Assembly: GCA_051208045.1 (NCBI GenBank)
Contig: JBPJFY010000003.1
Coordinates: forward strand, 320,433 to 384,432
DNA length: 64,000 nucleotides
Source: LZORAL124-50-18 sp051208045
GTDB taxonomy: Bacteria > Pseudomonadota > Gammaproteobacteria > Pseudomonadales > Oleiphilaceae
Reading direction: 5' to 3'
Under the pieces are notes generated by a model, which saw only the letters and a program-made list of their open reading frames with translations, was not told the origin of the DNA and ran no database searches. This document shows positions 1 to 8,085 of the stretch, piece by piece (the first letter of the stretch is position 1; each line of letters starts with the position of its first letter). A program made the position numbers and the translations under genes.

Positions 1-1
1 A

Positions 2-733
2 GCGAAAAAGTTTGCCGGTGCAAATCCGGATGTCATCGTCGCAATTGCGACCCCATCCGCGCAAACGGCAGCCGCAGCAGCAAAACAAACACCCATTGTG
101 TTCAGCGCGGTGACCGACCCGGTTGGCGCTAAACTGGTCAAGCAACTTGAAAAACCCGGTGCCAATATCACGGGCACCACTGACATGTTACCCATGAACA
201 AGCATGTGGAGCTCGTACACACGCTGGTACCCACCGCAAAAACCATTGGCACCATCTACAATCCCGGTGAAGCCAATTCCGTCACGCTGATCAAAATGCT
301 GGAAGAAGCCACCGGGGTCCGCGGTCTCAAAGTACAGAAAGCCGCTGCGACCAAAACCGCCGACGTATTGGCCGCAGCCCGGTCACTTGTTGGCAAGGTG
401 GATGCTATCTACCTGTCTACCGACAACACCGTAATTTCTGCACTCGAAGCGGTCGTCAAAGTGTGCAAGCAAAACAAAATTCCACTAATTGCGGGCGACA
501 CCGACTCCGTACAACGCGGAGCGATTGCCGCGCTGGGGTTCAACTACTACGAAATTGGAAAACAAACCGGCATGATGGTGGCGCAAATACTCGAGGGTGC
601 CAACCCGGGTGACCTTGACGTGCAGAGCATTGAAACGCTGGATTTGCACCTGAATTTGCAGTCTGCTGCCGATATGGGCGTGACGATTGACACGTCTTTG
701 CAAGCTCAGGCGAAAAAAATCATCCAGAAATGA
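2..733 (+). CDS. ABC transporter substrate-binding protein (TrpX-like), 5' partial
   Basis: This gene runs in from the left edge; its frame is open from base 2, so the first ATG inside the window (98) is internal. The visible 243 residues match the ABC_sub_bind family (PF04392, TrpX type), with the family-typical stretches TDPVGAKLV, ITGTTDM and YNPGEANS. Such proteins sit in the periplasm or on the membrane and deliver a small ligand, in some relatives an aromatic amino acid, to a permease/ATPase pair. The two following genes are that pair. The signal peptide lies outside the window. The ligand cannot be read from sequence. Confidence 0.85.
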   Translation, partial: AKKFAGANPDVIVAIATPSAQTAAAAAKQTPIVFSAVTDPVGAKLVKQLEKPGANITGTTDMLPMNKHVELVHTLVPTAKTIGTIYNPGEANSVTLIKMLEEATGVRGLKVQKAAATKTADVLAAARSLVGKVDAIYLSTDNTVISALEAVVKVCKQNKIPLIAGDTDSVQRGAIAALGFNYYEIGKQTGMMVAQILEGANPGDLDVQSIETLDLHLNLQSAADMGVTIDTSLQAQAKKIIQK

Positions 734-810
734 CCTTGGTCAATTCCTGTCGGGCAGGGTTTTCGTATAGTGGCCTTGCCATATGAGACATTTCTTCCTC
801 TTTTGGAAAC

Positions 811-843
811 GGGTGGCCTGAATTAAGGCCACCTCCTTTTCTT
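811..843 (+). terminator. Intra-operon hairpin/terminator
   Basis: Perfect 8-bp stem GGTGGCCT (812-819) and AGGCCACC (826-833) with a 6-base loop, followed by a pyrimidine run (CCTTTTCTTTCCC). It lies between the binding-protein gene and the permease gene. Such a hairpin would let the binding protein be made in excess over the membrane parts, a common arrangement in ABC importers. Confidence 0.6.
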
Positions 844-916
844 TCCCTCTGAATTTTTATACGCTACGCCTTCTCTGCACCACCACATAGCTTGACCGAC
901 CTGACAGGAAATCACT

Positions 917-1813
917 TTGTCTGACATTGCTTTTTACGGAGCGCTCGAAACGGGGCTACTGTTTGCTTTGGTTGCCTTTGGCATATTTATCTCTTTTCGC
1001 GTACTGGATTTTCCTGACTTAACGGTGGATGGAAGCTTTCCGCTCGGCGCCGCAATTTCGGCCACACTGATTGTAAGTGGCGTGAATCCATGGCTGGCTA
1101 CCGGCGCGGCACTTTTCGGGGGTGCGCTCGCTGGTATGATCACCGCGCTGTTAAATGTGAAGCTGAAAATCCTGCATTTGCTGGCGTCGATTCTGACCAT
1201 GATCGCGCTTTACTCCATTAATCTTCGTATCATGGGAAAGCCCAATATTGCGCTTCTGGGGGAAGAAACCGTGCTGACCTTTCTTGAGCAAACGGGCCTG
1301 CCCTATTATCTCGTCAGCCCCATCGCCTTCGCGATCGTTGCCCTCGCGGTTTTGGGTCTGCTGGTGTGGTTTTTCAGCACCGATACCGGCCTCGCCATGC
1401 GCGCTACGGGTGCCAACCCCAAGATGGCCAGTGCGCAGGGCATCTCCACCCCGGGCATGATCGTCCTGGGTATGGCGGTATCCAATGCTCTGGTCGCGCT
1501 GGCCGGGGCACTGTTTGCCCAAAGCCAGGGGGTTGCTGATGTCACGATGGGCGTGGGCGTTATCGTCGTTGGCTTGGCATCGGTGATTGGTGGCGAAGCC
1601 TTGTTGTCCACTCGAACGCTTTTTCTGAGCATTCTCGCTTGCTTAATCGGTGCGATTCTCTACCGGCTGGCCATCGCACTGGCATTAAACGCCGACTTTA
1701 TCGGCCTGGAAGCACAGGACCTTAATCTGGTCACTGCATTACTCGTCGCGTTTGCCATTGTGCTCCCCGGCGCAAAATCCTCATTGAAAAGCTCGCTGGC
1801 CGCACGAGGATAA
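917..1813 (+). CDS. ABC transporter permease (TrpY-like)
   Basis: A 298-residue, strongly hydrophobic protein with about eight membrane segments, of the branched-chain amino acid/sugar permease type (PF02653) that partners TrpX-like binding proteins. Characteristic stretches are RVLDFPDLTVDGSFPLGAAI near the N-terminus and ATGANPKMASAQGI in the middle, the likely cytoplasmic loop that contacts the ATPase. The start is TTG at 917, preceded by a CAGGAAA ribosome site. It lies 183 bp after the binding-protein gene and 5 bp before the ATPase gene, so all three form one transporter. Confidence 0.85.
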   Translation: MSDIAFYGALETGLLFALVAFGIFISFRVLDFPDLTVDGSFPLGAAISATLIVSGVNPWLATGAALFGGALAGMITALLNVKLKILHLLASILTMIALYSINLRIMGKPNIALLGEETVLTFLEQTGLPYYLVSPIAFAIVALAVLGLLVWFFSTDTGLAMRATGANPKMASAQGISTPGMIVLGMAVSNALVALAGALFAQSQGVADVTMGVGVIVVGLASVIGGEALLSTRTLFLSILACLIGAILYRLAIALALNADFIGLEAQDLNLVTALLVAFAIVLPGAKSSLKSSLAARG

Positions 1814-1818
1814 TTCTG

Positions 1819-2613
1819 ATGATTACAGCCCAAAACCTACAGGTCACGTTTGGAAAAGGCACACCGCTGGAAAATCGTGCGCTGCGCGGTTTATCCATCA
1901 CCATTCCTCAGGGGCAATTTGTTACCGTCATTGGCAGCAACGGTGCGGGAAAATCGACGTTTCTCAATGCACTCGCAGGGGATATTCTCTGCGACACCGG
2001 CACGATTCAGATTGGCGAGCACGACTTCACCAAGACAGTGACGCACAGGCGCGCTGCTCGGGTTGCCCGGGTATTTCAAGACCCCAAGGCTGGCACCTGC
2101 GAAAACCTCTCCATTGCCGAAAATATGTCTCTGGCAATGAAACGCGGACAACGTCGCTGGCTCAGCCTGGCCTATCAGGCTAAAAACATGGCCCTTTTTA
2201 AGGAGCGACTGGCCCATTTGAACCTAGGATTGGAAAACCGGCTGAATGACAAAATGGGGTTGTTATCCGGCGGGCAGCGACAGGCTGTCAGCCTGGTCAT
2301 GGCAACGTTACAACCGTCAGACATTCTGCTGCTCGACGAACATACCGCAGCATTGGACCCCAAAACAGCCGAGTTTGTAATGAGCCTGACCCGGCAAATT
2401 ATTCAGGAGCAGAATCTCACTACCTTGATGGTCACCCACAGTATGAAGCAAGCGCTTTCCGTTGGTGATCGCACCATCATGCTGCATGAAGGGCAAGTCG
2501 CTTTCGATGTTCAGAACCCGGAGCGCCAAGACCTCACCGTCAATGATTTGCTCAAGCTTTTTGAGAAAGTGAAAGGCGAAGAGCTGAGTGATGATAATTT
2601 ATTGCTGGGATGA
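1819..2613 (+). CDS. ABC transporter ATP-binding protein (TrpZ-like)
   Basis: The 264-residue cytoplasmic ATPase of the same importer. The Walker A motif is GSNGAGKST (residues 39-47), the signature is LSGGQRQ (about 151-157) and Walker B is ILLLDEH (about 170-176). The switch histidine follows in MVTHSM. The start codon lies 5 bp after the permease stop, so the two are translationally linked. Length and motif spacing are normal and the gene looks intact. Confidence 0.88.
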   Translation: MITAQNLQVTFGKGTPLENRALRGLSITIPQGQFVTVIGSNGAGKSTFLNALAGDILCDTGTIQIGEHDFTKTVTHRRAARVARVFQDPKAGTCENLSIAENMSLAMKRGQRRWLSLAYQAKNMALFKERLAHLNLGLENRLNDKMGLLSGGQRQAVSLVMATLQPSDILLLDEHTAALDPKTAEFVMSLTRQIIQEQNLTTLMVTHSMKQALSVGDRTIMLHEGQVAFDVQNPERQDLTVNDLLKLFEKVKGEELSDDNLLLG

Positions 2614-2666
2614 GGACTCTCGTGAAGAACAGCCACTGAGCGGGAAAAAAGACAGCTTTATCGGCA

Positions 2667-4391
2667 CTAATCGACCATCCCTAAGGCAATCTTCAACTCA
2701 TGCAGCGTACCGCCATTAAGAAAATACACATTCAGCGCCAGTGATAACACCAACAGTAGGATGAGAAAGAGTACGCCGGCATGACTCTGCTCACGGTCGC
2801 TGAGGTGCTTTACCTCCCTGCCCGCAAAGATGTCATCGTCGTCAATGCGGGAAATAGCGGTGGCTTTGTCATCCACTAACGCATTGATTTCAGAAAGCAC
2901 GGCATCAACGCTTGGGATACGCTGATTCGTATCCAGCTCCAACATCCGCGCCAGCAGAGTTTGCGCATCTTCGGGAAGTTCCAGATATTGCTTGCGACGG
3001 ATTAGCTTGCCATCTTTGTAGTCCGGCAATGAACCGACGAGCATTTGAAAAAAGATAACACCCAGCGAGTAAATGTCCGTGAGCTCACTGACCTCTTCTC
3101 GTCGAGGACGGTACCAGTTCTCTGAACCGGCATCTGCCTGGTAGTGCTCATCGAGACAGAAGTCCGTGAGCTTCGCCTGGAAGTTATCCGTGAAGAGCAC
3201 ATTACTCGGTCGAAGGTTGCCATGCACAATCCGGTTTTTATGCGCAAATGACAGCCCGCTGCAAACTTGTCGGGCAATGATCACAAATTCATCCAGGGCA
3301 AACGTGCTGACCAGTCGATCTTGCAGTGAGCCACCACTCAGATACTCCATGACCATTATAAACACGTCATCTTTTCGGGACGTTCCGAGAATATTGATGA
3401 TGTTTGGATGTTTGAGCTGCGCCAGTATTTTACTTTCTTTGTAACCCGCAAACTTGCCAATTTTCTTTTTGATGATCAACAGATTGTGCGCCTGTTTTTC
3501 TTCAAACAGATACACCGACCCATACCGGGATTCCTTCACCACATCCAGCAGACCAAACTTTTGCTTGATTTCCTGCATACCCTGGTTGGCGCGAGCCATC
3601 TGGGCGGTGCCGAGGTGTTTGCCACGCATGGTCAGCAGCAGACGATTCTTAATGTCTTCGACAGAGTGCGGGCGCTTTTCCGGAGACTCATGAAGGCACT
3701 GCATCACCAGCCGATCCAGCGTGCCTTCCAACTTGGGCTCGTAGGCGGAGGGTGGCCGTATTGCGCCTTGAGGGAGACGACCGGTAAATATTTCGTACAT
3801 CATCACGCCCAGAGAATAGATGTCGCTGGCCGCAGAGGTGTATTTTGCGGAGACACCCTGCTCCGGCGCCATATAGCCATCCGTTCCTAAAATCAGATGC
3901 GCTTCCGAATCTTTTGCGCTCTCATCCTCAAAAAACGTGGCAATCCCGAAATCCAGAAGGCGGGCATTGTCATCCGTATCCACCAACACGTTGGCGGGTT
4001 TAATATCCCGGTGAATGATCCCGGCTTTGTGTGCGTAAGACAGCCCCTTACAGATCTGGATAATCAGATCAATTTTTTTATTGAATGGCAGTGTATTGGC
4101 GCGAATTACATCCGTCAGGGTTTTCCCCTCAACATATTCCATAATGAACACCGGGCGCCCCTTACTGGTGGTGCCTTTATCGATGACGTGAATGATGTTC
4201 GGATGATTCAAGCGAGCAATGATCAGGGATTCGCGATGAAAGCGCTCCCGAATGGAGGGATCTGAAGAGAGTTGCTTGGATAAGACCTTGATGGCAACAG
4301 GCCGGTCCAGAGAAACCTGCAACCCGCGATAGACGGTGGCCATACCGCCTTTACCAATGACCTCCTGGTATTCGTATCGGCCTTCTTTCAT
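2667..4391 (-). CDS. Ser/Thr protein kinase with a second, degenerate kinase domain
   Basis: A 574-residue membrane-anchored kinase of the bacterial Hanks type. Domain 1 (about 7-255) is complete: glycine loop GKGGMATVY (13-21), ATP lysine K35, HRD (127-129), DFG (147-149) and APEQG. Domain 2 (about 280-505) keeps the fold but reads HGN (390-392) where HRD is expected and DFC (410-412) for DFG, so it looks like a pseudokinase. One membrane helix lies near 541-560. The PP2C phosphatase gene is just upstream on the same strand and an FHA gene diverges from it, giving a kinase/phosphatase/phosphothreonine-reader set. Its substrates are unknown. Confidence 0.9.
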   Translation of the reverse strand: MKEGRYEYQEVIGKGGMATVYRGLQVSLDRPVAIKVLSKQLSSDPSIRERFHRESLIIARLNHPNIIHVIDKGTTSKGRPVFIMEYVEGKTLTDVIRANTLPFNKKIDLIIQICKGLSYAHKAGIIHRDIKPANVLVDTDDNARLLDFGIATFFEDESAKDSEAHLILGTDGYMAPEQGVSAKYTSAASDIYSLGVMMYEIFTGRLPQGAIRPPSAYEPKLEGTLDRLVMQCLHESPEKRPHSVEDIKNRLLLTMRGKHLGTAQMARANQGMQEIKQKFGLLDVVKESRYGSVYLFEEKQAHNLLIIKKKIGKFAGYKESKILAQLKHPNIINILGTSRKDDVFIMVMEYLSGGSLQDRLVSTFALDEFVIIARQVCSGLSFAHKNRIVHGNLRPSNVLFTDNFQAKLTDFCLDEHYQADAGSENWYRPRREEVSELTDIYSLGVIFFQMLVGSLPDYKDGKLIRRKQYLELPEDAQTLLARMLELDTNQRIPSVDAVLSEINALVDDKATAISRIDDDDIFAGREVKHLSDREQSHAGVLFLILLLVLSLALNVYFLNGGTLHELKIALGMVD

Positions 4392-4428
4392 TCAGCTCCC
4401 CAACTGGCGCGGTGTTCTTTTTGTTCTT

Positions 4429-5133
4429 TCAGGTATGGTATTGCATCAGGGCCACGGTGATGTTGTCCCGCCCCCCGTTATTGTTTGCTGTTTCGATCAG
4501 GCAATGTGCCTTATCTTCCAAAGATAGCTCAGATTCCATAATTGTGGCGATATCTTCATCATTCACCTCGCCCGTCAGCCCATCCGAGCACAACAACAGA
4601 TAATCCCCTTCTGACAATGAGCCTGACACTGTATCAATGCGAAGTAATTCAATCTCTCCACTGCCGAGCGCATGCATCAGCACATGCCGAAAAGGGTGTG
4701 TCGCTGCTTCCTGACGGGTAATCTCCTCTTCGGCGATCAAGTGTTCGACGTAGCTATGATCCCGCGTCAGTTGCTGGAGGTAGCTGCCGTTCCAGATATA
4801 CGCACGGCTGTCCCCCACCCAGGAAATCTGGAAAATGGCGCGATCGATAGAACAGGCCACAATCGTGGTGGCCATGCCATCGTAATCCGGCTTAGCGATC
4901 GCAGCGTCTTGAATGGCGACGTGTGCAGACAGAATAGCTTGCTGCAGAGATTCGCCCTGCGCCATGCATTGAACGACCGATTCGCAGGCAATCTGACTGG
5001 CTACTTCACCATTTTTATTACCACCAACGCCATCCGCCAGTACAAATACACTGCTTTGCGGTGCCGCCAGCACATGATCTTCATTTTTTAACCTAAGCTG
5101 ACCCACATGGGTTTCAGTCACAAAATTCAGCAT
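4429..5133 (-). CDS. PP2C-type Ser/Thr protein phosphatase
   Basis: A 234-residue single-domain phosphatase of the PPM/PP2C family. The metal-binding motif appears as LADGVGG near residues 32-38, followed by an SWVGDSRAY stretch, a LLLCSDGLTGEV stretch and RDNITVAL at the C-terminus, all standard. It is the size of Stp/PppA enzymes. It lies 37 bp upstream of the kinase gene on the same strand and very likely reverses that kinase's phosphorylation. No membrane segment is seen, so it is cytoplasmic. Confidence 0.9.
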   Translation of the reverse strand: MLNFVTETHVGQLRLKNEDHVLAAPQSSVFVLADGVGGNKNGEVASQIACESVVQCMAQGESLQQAILSAHVAIQDAAIAKPDYDGMATTIVACSIDRAIFQISWVGDSRAYIWNGSYLQQLTRDHSYVEHLIAEEEITRQEAATHPFRHVLMHALGSGEIELLRIDTVSGSLSEGDYLLLCSDGLTGEVNDEDIATIMESELSLEDKAHCLIETANNNGGRDNITVALMQYHT

Positions 5134-5279
5134 TCCATTTTTACTGTTGGCCAGGCCAACGTTTTCCCCTCGACATTGATGAATTAAAAATTCCGTGGTC
5201 CAGCTGCAATAATACCTTTTATTCAGCGTATTTAGCGGCTATTCCCAAGAATTTTTTTAAGCAGTTTCACTATTGCGTG

Positions 5280-5300
5280 TCTATACTCATCCAGTATAGA
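5280..5300. promoter_or_regulatory. Inverted repeat upstream of the FHA gene
   Basis: Perfect 8-bp inverted repeat TCTATACT/AGTATAGA with a 5-base spacer, in the divergent region between the PP2C and FHA genes and 39 bp before the FHA start codon. The left arm contains TATACT, which resembles a -10 box, so the repeat may be an operator over the promoter. No clear -35 was found. Confidence 0.35.
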
Positions 5301-5338
5301 TTGTGTTCGGGATTCTATTTAACAGAAAGGTTGGGTTG

Positions 5339-6241
5339 ATGCTAAAACTACAATTCAGGGATAGGCGCCAGGAGTCTGTGTGGCTGGTAGATGATGAATT
5401 TTCAATCGGTTCAGACGCAGAGAACAGTCTGGTCATCAAAACCGGCGACGTGCATGGCAAACATGCGGAAATTCTGCAAACGACCTCCGGGCAACTCTTC
5501 ATTAAAGACCTCGGATCACCCTCCGGCACCTATCTCAACGGCAACCGCGTTAATGCAGACACAGAGATCAACGCAGGCGATGTACTCAAGCTTGGCGAAG
5601 TTGAACTGGAGGTGATTGACCCGAAAATGGCCGTTGCTTCCCCCCCGACGGTGGCGCGTGCCGCGGTTGAGTGGAAAGTGATTGCCACGGCCAGCTGGAT
5701 GAACGGCCAGATTTTTGAAGTAAAAAACACCATGACGATCGGGCGAGACTCCAGTTGCGATATCTCAATCCCGGTAGAGCACCTGTCACGAAAACACGCA
5801 GAGCTCACCCTGCAGGACGGCAAACTGTTTGTGACCGACCTGGGTTCCTCCAATGGCACGTTTGTCAACGGGAACCGTGTCACACGAATTGAGCTGCACC
5901 CGGGCGACAAACTGAAGTTTGATGTGGTCACTTTCTCGATTGATGGCCCGGCGCAGGAAGAAGCCCCGGACCCGAATAAAACCATCATTCGACCTGCCAT
6001 CAAAATCAACCCGGAAGACCTTCCCAAACGAGAACCAAAAGCGAAACCGGCAAATACTGGCGATCAGACCGTTCCTCGGGCTGCGCCACTCAAAAAACCA
6101 GCAGGAAAATCACCCAAACCTTATGATTGGGTGACGGAAGAAGAGCAACCCAAATCCGAAGGCACCCCCATGGCCAGCATTCTCTCCATCCTCGCGGCCG
6201 TTATAGTGGTTGCGGGTTTGGCCGCCATGTTTTTGTTGTAA
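5339..6241 (+). CDS. Protein with two FHA domains and a C-terminal membrane anchor
   Basis: A 300-residue protein that reads phosphothreonine marks. FHA domain 1 spans about residues 15-85 (GSDAENSLV, KHAEI, SPSGTYLNG) and domain 2 about 125-195 (IGRDSSCDI, SRKHAEL, SSNGTFVNG). Each has the expected GR/GS, S/KxxH and NG signature positions. A proline- and lysine-rich linker follows, then one membrane helix at the extreme C-terminus (ILSILAAVIVVAGLAAMFLL). ATG 5339 was chosen because AGAAAGG lies 8 bp before it; an in-frame GTG at 5303 has no ribosome site. Probably binds phosphorylated targets of the divergent kinase. Confidence 0.85.
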   Translation: MLKLQFRDRRQESVWLVDDEFSIGSDAENSLVIKTGDVHGKHAEILQTTSGQLFIKDLGSPSGTYLNGNRVNADTEINAGDVLKLGEVELEVIDPKMAVASPPTVARAAVEWKVIATASWMNGQIFEVKNTMTIGRDSSCDISIPVEHLSRKHAELTLQDGKLFVTDLGSSNGTFVNGNRVTRIELHPGDKLKFDVVTFSIDGPAQEEAPDPNKTIIRPAIKINPEDLPKREPKAKPANTGDQTVPRAAPLKKPAGKSPKPYDWVTEEEQPKSEGTPMASILSILAAVIVVAGLAAMFLL

Positions 6242-6331
6242 CTTCAGTTTCCGGATCATCGTCTATACTTTATTTCCTACCCGCCCGCCTGTTTGACGGG
6301 CTTCTCATACAACAAAAACGGAGTACTCACC

Positions 6332-6667
6332 ATGTCCCAGTTTGATGAAGTATTGAGCGCGTGCAAAGCACAAATGGACAAATGTAATATCGAATGTGAT
6401 GAATCCCTGCTACAAGCCATCGCCAAAGGCTTGGGCCCATCCATTTACAACAAAGATTCCAGCCTGGTCGCTGCCGGGGATAAAGGGGAAATTGACGCGG
6501 TACGCACAAATTTCATCGCGAAAAAACTCGGTGTGGAAGGCGAACAGGCGGATGCAGCAATTGAACATGCCATTGAACAAATTGGCTCATCCAACCGTCA
6601 AAAGCTTCGTCCGGTGTTTTATTACCTGATTGTGAAGTTCCTGGGCAAAGAAAGTGTGTATGCCTGA
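6332..6667 (+). CDS. DUF2853 family protein
   Basis: A 111-residue soluble, largely helical protein matching the DUF2853 family, which has no assigned function. ATG 6332 follows a CGGAG ribosome site. It contains the conserved CDESLLQAIAKGLGPSIYNKDSS stretch in part (residues about 20-42) and ends in a YYLIVKFLGKE segment. A strong terminator follows. It lies 90 bp after the FHA gene, and no functional link between the two is evident. Confidence 0.8.
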   Translation: MSQFDEVLSACKAQMDKCNIECDESLLQAIAKGLGPSIYNKDSSLVAAGDKGEIDAVRTNFIAKKLGVEGEQADAAIEHAIEQIGSSNRQKLRPVFYYLIVKFLGKESVYA

Positions 6668-6690
6668 GCAGGCAACCGGAACGATGATAA

Positions 6691-6722
6691 GCCACCGAAC
6701 CTCTGGGTCGGTGGCTTTTTTG
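6691..6722 (+). terminator. Rho-independent terminator after the DUF2853 gene
   Basis: Perfect 8-bp stem GCCACCGA (6691-6698) and TCGGTGGC (6708-6715) with a 9-base loop, then a run of six T. It sits 23 bp after the DUF2853 stop and just before the end of the convergent small gene. Confidence 0.85.
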
Positions 6723-6723
6723 T

Positions 6724-6993
6724 TTAAACCGCTCGCGCCACAGGCACCATGTTTTTAAAGGGTGCGGTAATGGCGTACTCTTCTTCCAGATAGTCCCGAA
6801 TGTTTTCCGGGCAATTGATGTAAAAGAGCATGAAATCCCGCTTGGTCTGGATGTCATGCGAACGTGCAGAATGAATCAGTAACTCCACCACCTGCGCCTC
6901 ATCGGTTAACCGAAACCGGAGTTGGCTTTTTTTCCTGGCATGGGAAGATAACTGCTTGAGATAATAGATGGCAGTTTGATTGAATATCAGCAT
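6724..6993 (-). CDS. Small hypothetical protein
   Basis: An 89-residue protein of unrecognised family, probably cytoplasmic. ATG 6993 is preferred over an in-frame start 24 bp upstream because TGGAGG lies 5 bp before it. The sequence is mixed charged and aromatic (YYLKQLSSHARKKSQLRFRL, DEAQVVELLIHSARSHD, FMLFYINCPENIRDYLEEEY), suggesting a small alpha/beta fold. It is convergent with the DUF2853 gene and they share the terminator region. No function is proposed. Confidence 0.55.
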   Translation of the reverse strand: MLIFNQTAIYYLKQLSSHARKKSQLRFRLTDEAQVVELLIHSARSHDIQTKRDFMLFYINCPENIRDYLEEEYAITAPFKNMVPVARAV

Positions 6994-7207
6994 AAGGGCC
7001 TCCACAAGGCTGCACAAGATCTGCGGGTAGTTATCTCCCGAACACCAAATCCCTGCGACGTTATTATTATTGTTCAGAGAGGTTGACCCTTCCCGGCCAT
7101 AAATTCACTCCTCCCCTATGTAACAAATATAGCCGCACTCTTTCTGATAGCTCAACATCCAATAATAAAACAATACAATTATTTACAAACAGTAATATTT
7201 CAGCGCA

Positions 7208-7768
7208 TTACTGAGGATCGTCCTGTACGAGTTCCATTTTCAGTTTTTCCAGGAAGGGCTCAATATCCTTGATATCCTGCGGATCGGCTTTCGGTGCGGT
7301 CGGCATTTGCGCAGGCTGCATCATTTGCATCATGGCCTGCTTTTGTTCAGGCGTCAGATCCGGATTAGCCATCATCTGATTCATATGCGCCTGCATCTGT
7401 GACTGGTAGTCTGCCATGCCCGCCATCACCGTCGCCATCATGGCCTTGATGGTACGACTATAAACACCCGCCCACTCTTCCACCGACCCAAAGCCGTGCT
7501 TTTTCACGACGCTGGCAACATCGTCATACATACCTACCCGCTGCACAGCGGTAATGATTTTCTCTGGTGTGATGTTCAGGGAATCTGACGTATCGTCGGA
7601 TGGTTCATCTTCATATAATTCTTTGCCGGTCGTGCGTTCCAGAGCTTGCAGCTCCTTGGCCGAGCTCATGAGATTATTCAGCACGGTTTCTGTTAATCGG
7701 GGTTGTGCGCTCAAGGCATTCGCCCCCAATAACGCCAGCAATAGAACAAATTTCGCTAACACCTTCAT
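7208..7768 (-). CDS. Secreted hypothetical protein, methionine/glutamine rich
   Basis: A 186-residue protein starting at ATG 7768 (ACAGG ribosome site 9 bp upstream) with a cleavable signal peptide (MKVLAKFVLLLALLGANALSA), so it is exported. The mature part has an acidic linker, a helical segment with VEEWAGVYSRTIKAMMATVM, and a Met/Gln/Pro-rich stretch (QAHMNQMM, EQKQAMMQMMQPAQMP). Similar unnamed periplasmic proteins occur in marine gammaproteobacteria. No enzymatic motif is visible. Confidence 0.65.
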   Translation of the reverse strand: MKVLAKFVLLLALLGANALSAQPRLTETVLNNLMSSAKELQALERTTGKELYEDEPSDDTSDSLNITPEKIITAVQRVGMYDDVASVVKKHGFGSVEEWAGVYSRTIKAMMATVMAGMADYQSQMQAHMNQMMANPDLTPEQKQAMMQMMQPAQMPTAPKADPQDIKDIEPFLEKLKMELVQDDPQ

Positions 7769-7964
7769 ATTTTTATACCTGTTTTTAATTAAAAGCGGAT
7801 AACTGAACAATTTTTCATCACAATTCAGCCAGCTTCTGTGGCTTCTTGAGTGTAATTGAAGCTTTCAAAGATAACCAAAGGAAATTCAAACGAAATGCCG
7901 CTGCGCAGGATAAACAGGCAATAATTAAGCACGAATCATTCTAAATGGCAGTTTTCAGGCGCAC

Positions 7965-8069
7965 TATACTGAGAAAGCATAGCAAGTTAACAGGTCTTTC
8001 ATTTCGTTCTCTTGCTGAGAAGATACCCATTCATTCCAGTGTCGATGGATCGGCACTCTTTTTTCTTTT
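7965..8069 (+). ncRNA. Candidate small RNA in a 317-bp gap (tentative)
   Basis: The gap 7769-8085 has no convincing gene. It contains, on the plus strand, TATACT (7965-7970, possible -10), a 6-bp stem AGCAAG/CTTGCT (7981-7986 with 8011-8016), and a strong terminator: AGTGTCGA (8038-8045), TCGGCACT (8050-8057) with one G-U pair, then CTTTTTTCTTTT. There is no plus-strand gene upstream for this terminator to serve, so a transcript of about 85-90 nt is possible. No good -35 box is seen. Confidence 0.3.
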
Positions 8070-8085
8070 ATCCCGTCAACACGCC

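Noticed and set aside
3408..3890. Plus-strand frame of 160 codons within the kinase gene
   Set aside because: Shadow of the kinase coding sequence; the opposite strand has complete kinase motifs.
6283..6301. GCCCG/CGGGC hairpin between the FHA and DUF2853 genes as a terminator
   Set aside because: Stem is only 5 bp and there is no T-run.
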